From contig DATFLK010000103.1 in the NCBI GenBank assembly GCA_035267815.1, positions 1 to 8,240 of the forward strand: DNA of 8,240 nucleotides, in the 5' to 3' direction. Positions 6,222 to 8,240 of the stretch are shown here, piece by piece. The translations under genes were made by a program, and so were the position numbers. Position 1 is the first letter of the stretch. The number at the start of each line of letters is the position of its first letter. Under the pieces are notes generated by a model. The model was not told where the DNA came from. It made no database searches and worked only from the letters and a program-made list of their open reading frames with translations. This stretch comes from DATFLK01 sp035267815. GTDB lineage: Bacteria; Pseudomonadota; Zetaproteobacteria; Mariprofundales; Mariprofundaceae.

Positions 6222-6266
6222 ATTGAACCTATCCCACACCGATGCAATGTTTCGCCCCGATAAGGA

Positions 6267-7706
6267 CTAGCGGCGCCAGAACTCCGGAATCAGCAGTACG
6301 AAGATCGTGTAGATTTCCAACCGCCCCAGGATCATGCCGAACATCAGTACGACCTTGGCCGGATCTGGAAGGAAGGCGTAGGTATGCGCCGGCCCCACCC
6401 CGCCGAAACCGGGGCCGGTACTGGTGATACAGGCTGCCGAGGCCGACATCGCGGTGATCATATCCACACCGGTCAACGACACCAGCACGGCGATGAAGAA
6501 ATAACACGCCATGAACAGCACCGCGAAGCCCCACAGCGCCTCGGTCACGCTCGGCGCCACGCGCCGCTTGCCGATCAGCACGGGCAGGACCGCATGTGGA
6601 TGGACGAGGCGTCGCAATTCGCGCATGCCCTGCCGGAACAGCAGCAGCACCCGTATCACCTTCAGGCCGCCCGATGTCGAACCGGCGCACGCCCCCACGA
6701 ACATGGCCATCAGCAGGAGCAGCGTGGCCCCCGGCGGCCACAGGCTGTAGTCGCTGACCGTGAAGCCGGTGGTCGAGACCACCGAGATCGTGTTAAAGAT
6801 GATCATGTCCCAGCGATCCCCGTCCGAAACCAGAGACAGCCAGCCGGTCAGCAGGATCAGCGCCAGCGCCCACAGCGCATAGGTGCGGACCTCCTCGTCG
6901 GAGAAATAGGGGCGCAGCGAACCGCCCTGTCGCAACACAGCGAAATGGAGCGCGAAGTTCATGCCGGCGAGAAACATGAACAGCGATGCGATCATATGGA
7001 GGCGCGGCAGCGAGTAGTAGCCGAAGCTAGCATCGTGCGTCGAGAAGCCGCCGGTGGAAACCGTGCACATGGCGTGGTTGACGGCATCGAAGAACCCCAT
7101 GCCGGCCCACCAGTAGGCGAGGGTGCAGATTCCCGTCATACCGAGATAGACATACCACAGCGCCCGTGCCGTTTCGGCCACGCGCGCCGTCAGCTTGTCC
7201 TTGACCGGCCCCGGCACCTCGGCCTTCAGAAGCTGCATGCCGCCGGTACCCAGCAGTGGCATCACGGCCACGGCCAGCACGATGATCCCCATGCCCCCGA
7301 GCCACTGCTGCATCGAGCGCCAGAAAAGAATCGAAGGCGGCATATGATCCAGACCGGTCAGCACCGTGGCCCCCGTCGTGGTCATCCCCGACACCGACTC
7401 GAACAGGCCGTCGACGAGCGAATGGCATGTACCGGTGGTCCAGAAGGGCACCGCACCGAGCGTCGAAAGCACGATCCACGCCAGCGCCACCACCAGGAAT
7501 CCGTCCCGGTGGCTCATCTGGGTGGGTGCCGGGCCGGTAAGGCGCATCACGACAAGGCCGGCTAGGGAGACCCCCGCGCCGCTTCCGAGGAACTGGTAGG
7601 CGTGCCCGGTCTGGTAATAGACGGCCACCAGGGAGGTGGCCATCATGCCGGTACCGAACAGGGCCGACAGCATCGCCAGGGTCCATATCACACCCCTAGC
7701 ATGCAT
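6267..7706 (-). CDS. trkH: TrkH potassium uptake protein (membrane pore subunit)
   Basis: The K+-translocating inner-membrane subunit of the Trk system. It has 479 residues, close to E. coli TrkH (483). The four pore-loop selectivity motifs of the SKT family are visible: TTTGA (109-113), STGGF (217-221), STTGF (311-315) and STGPGFG (429-435). Many hydrophobic spans separate them. The glycine-rich gating stretch GACAGSTSGGLKV (338-350) and the C-terminal LGRLEIYT (460-467) are also typical. The ATG at 7706 has GGGAGGA 6 bases upstream, so the start is secure. It lies 33 bases after trkA on the same strand, consistent with an operon. Only 45 bases separate its stop from that of convergent rnr, and no hairpin terminator is visible between them. 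Confidence 0.96.
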   Translation of the reverse strand: MHARGVIWTLAMLSALFGTGMMATSLVAVYYQTGHAYQFLGSGAGVSLAGLVVMRLTGPAPTQMSHRDGFLVVALAWIVLSTLGAVPFWTTGTCHSLVDGLFESVSGMTTTGATVLTGLDHMPPSILFWRSMQQWLGGMGIIVLAVAVMPLLGTGGMQLLKAEVPGPVKDKLTARVAETARALWYVYLGMTGICTLAYWWAGMGFFDAVNHAMCTVSTGGFSTHDASFGYYSLPRLHMIASLFMFLAGMNFALHFAVLRQGGSLRPYFSDEEVRTYALWALALILLTGWLSLVSDGDRWDMIIFNTISVVSTTGFTVSDYSLWPPGATLLLLMAMFVGACAGSTSGGLKVIRVLLLFRQGMRELRRLVHPHAVLPVLIGKRRVAPSVTEALWGFAVLFMACYFFIAVLVSLTGVDMITAMSASAACITSTGPGFGGVGPAHTYAFLPDPAKVVLMFGMILGRLEIYTIFVLLIPEFWRR

Positions 7707-7739
7707 AGCCGGTCCTCCCTTCCTGCAATCCGGTCATCG

Positions 7740-8240
7740 CTAAAAGAATTCCAGATGGACTTCGAACAGCTTCTCGACCTCGCGCGAGGAGGTATTGCTG
7801 GTGACGATAAGCACATGGTCCTGCGGCTTGATGCGGGTATGGCCGCTCGGGCTGATCACCTTGCCGTCGCGCAGAATCGCGCCGATCACCGTCGACGGCG
7901 GCAGTTTCAGCTCGCTCAGGGGCGTATCGAGGATATCGCTGGTCTCCAGCGCCTCCGCCTCGATCACCTCCAGGCTGCCGTCGCCCAGCGAGGAGACCCC
8001 GAGCACGCGCCCCTTGCGGACATGGCTGAGAATCGAGGAGACCGTCGTCAGACGCGGAGAGACCGTGATATCGAGGCCGATCTGGCGCACCAGATCGCCG
8101 TATATGGCGCGGTTGACGAGTGTGATCACGTGCGGTACCTGATACTTCTTGGCGATCAGGCTGGCGAGGATATTGGTCTCGTCATCATTGGTCAGCGCCA
8201 GGAAGTTATCCATCTTGGAGACGTTCTCCTCCTCCAGCAG
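7740..8240 (-). CDS. trkA: TrkA potassium uptake regulator, C-terminal part (5' end beyond window)
   Basis: The cytoplasmic NAD(H)/ATP-binding gating subunit of the Trk K+ channel. Only the last 166 residues are in the window, and the reading frame is open to the edge. They begin in the second RCK-N (Rossmann) domain, with DNFLALTNDDETNILASLIAK matching the family's ALTNxDExNI motif. The second RCK-C domain follows (about 90-155 of the visible part), including SELKLPPSTVIGAILRDGKVI. Full-length TrkA is about 458 residues with two such RCK pairs, so roughly two thirds is missing upstream. The stop is TAG at 7742-7740. The ATG at 8213 is internal, not the start. The trkA-trkH order fits a co-transcribed pair. 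Confidence 0.94.
   Translation of the reverse strand: MLEEENVSKMDNFLALTNDDETNILASLIAKKYQVPHVITLVNRAIYGDLVRQIGLDITVSPRLTTVSSILSHVRKGRVLGVSSLGDGSLEVIEAEALETSDILDTPLSELKLPPSTVIGAILRDGKVISPSGHTRIKPQDHVLIVTSNTSSREVEKLFEVHLEFF

Noticed and set aside
6384..7565. A 393-residue open frame on the + strand opposite trkH.
   Set aside because: Its product is a low-complexity mix of His, Arg and Gln, as expected from the complement of membrane-protein codons.

Overview
The window is a compact, GC-rich bacterial chromosome segment carrying ordinary core genes. The gene content (XerD recombinase, an RNase R divergent from a tRNA-Leu, a TrkA-TrkH potassium uptake pair, a dihaem c4-type cytochrome and short-form citrate synthase) fits a respiring proteobacterium. 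It would suit a gammaproteobacterium or a nearby chemolithotrophic lineage, but I cannot fix the class or genus from the sequence alone. There are no mobile elements, CRISPR arrays, phage genes or recognisable defence genes.

Left end (1-290, + strand): a 39-residue single-span membrane protein of unknown function. It has a near-perfect Shine-Dalgarno, an upstream hairpin and a strong intrinsic terminator.

Left-centre (300-3777, - strand): in transcription order, xerD, gltA (citrate synthase), a dihaem c4-like cytochrome and a small monohaem cytochrome c. gltA has its own extended -10 promoter candidate, so the likely unit is gltA plus the two cytochromes. Citrate synthase feeds the TCA cycle that supplies reducing equivalents, and the two exported cytochromes would carry electrons in the periplasm. 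That metabolic link is an inference from gene order.

Centre (3784-4074): tRNA-Leu(CAG) on the - strand, with its own intrinsic terminator and a promoter (perfect TTGACA, GC-rich discriminator) that overlaps the first codons of the divergent rnr gene. This overlap is the most notable arrangement in the window.

Right half: rnr (RNase R, + strand) converges on trkH. trkH follows trkA on the - strand, and trkA is cut by the window edge. TrkH is the membrane K+ pore and TrkA its cytoplasmic nucleotide-binding regulator.

I found no convincing undescribed system. The items most worth a second look are the tRNA/rnr promoter overlap, the small membrane protein, the cytochromes downstream of gltA and a possible leaderless xerD.
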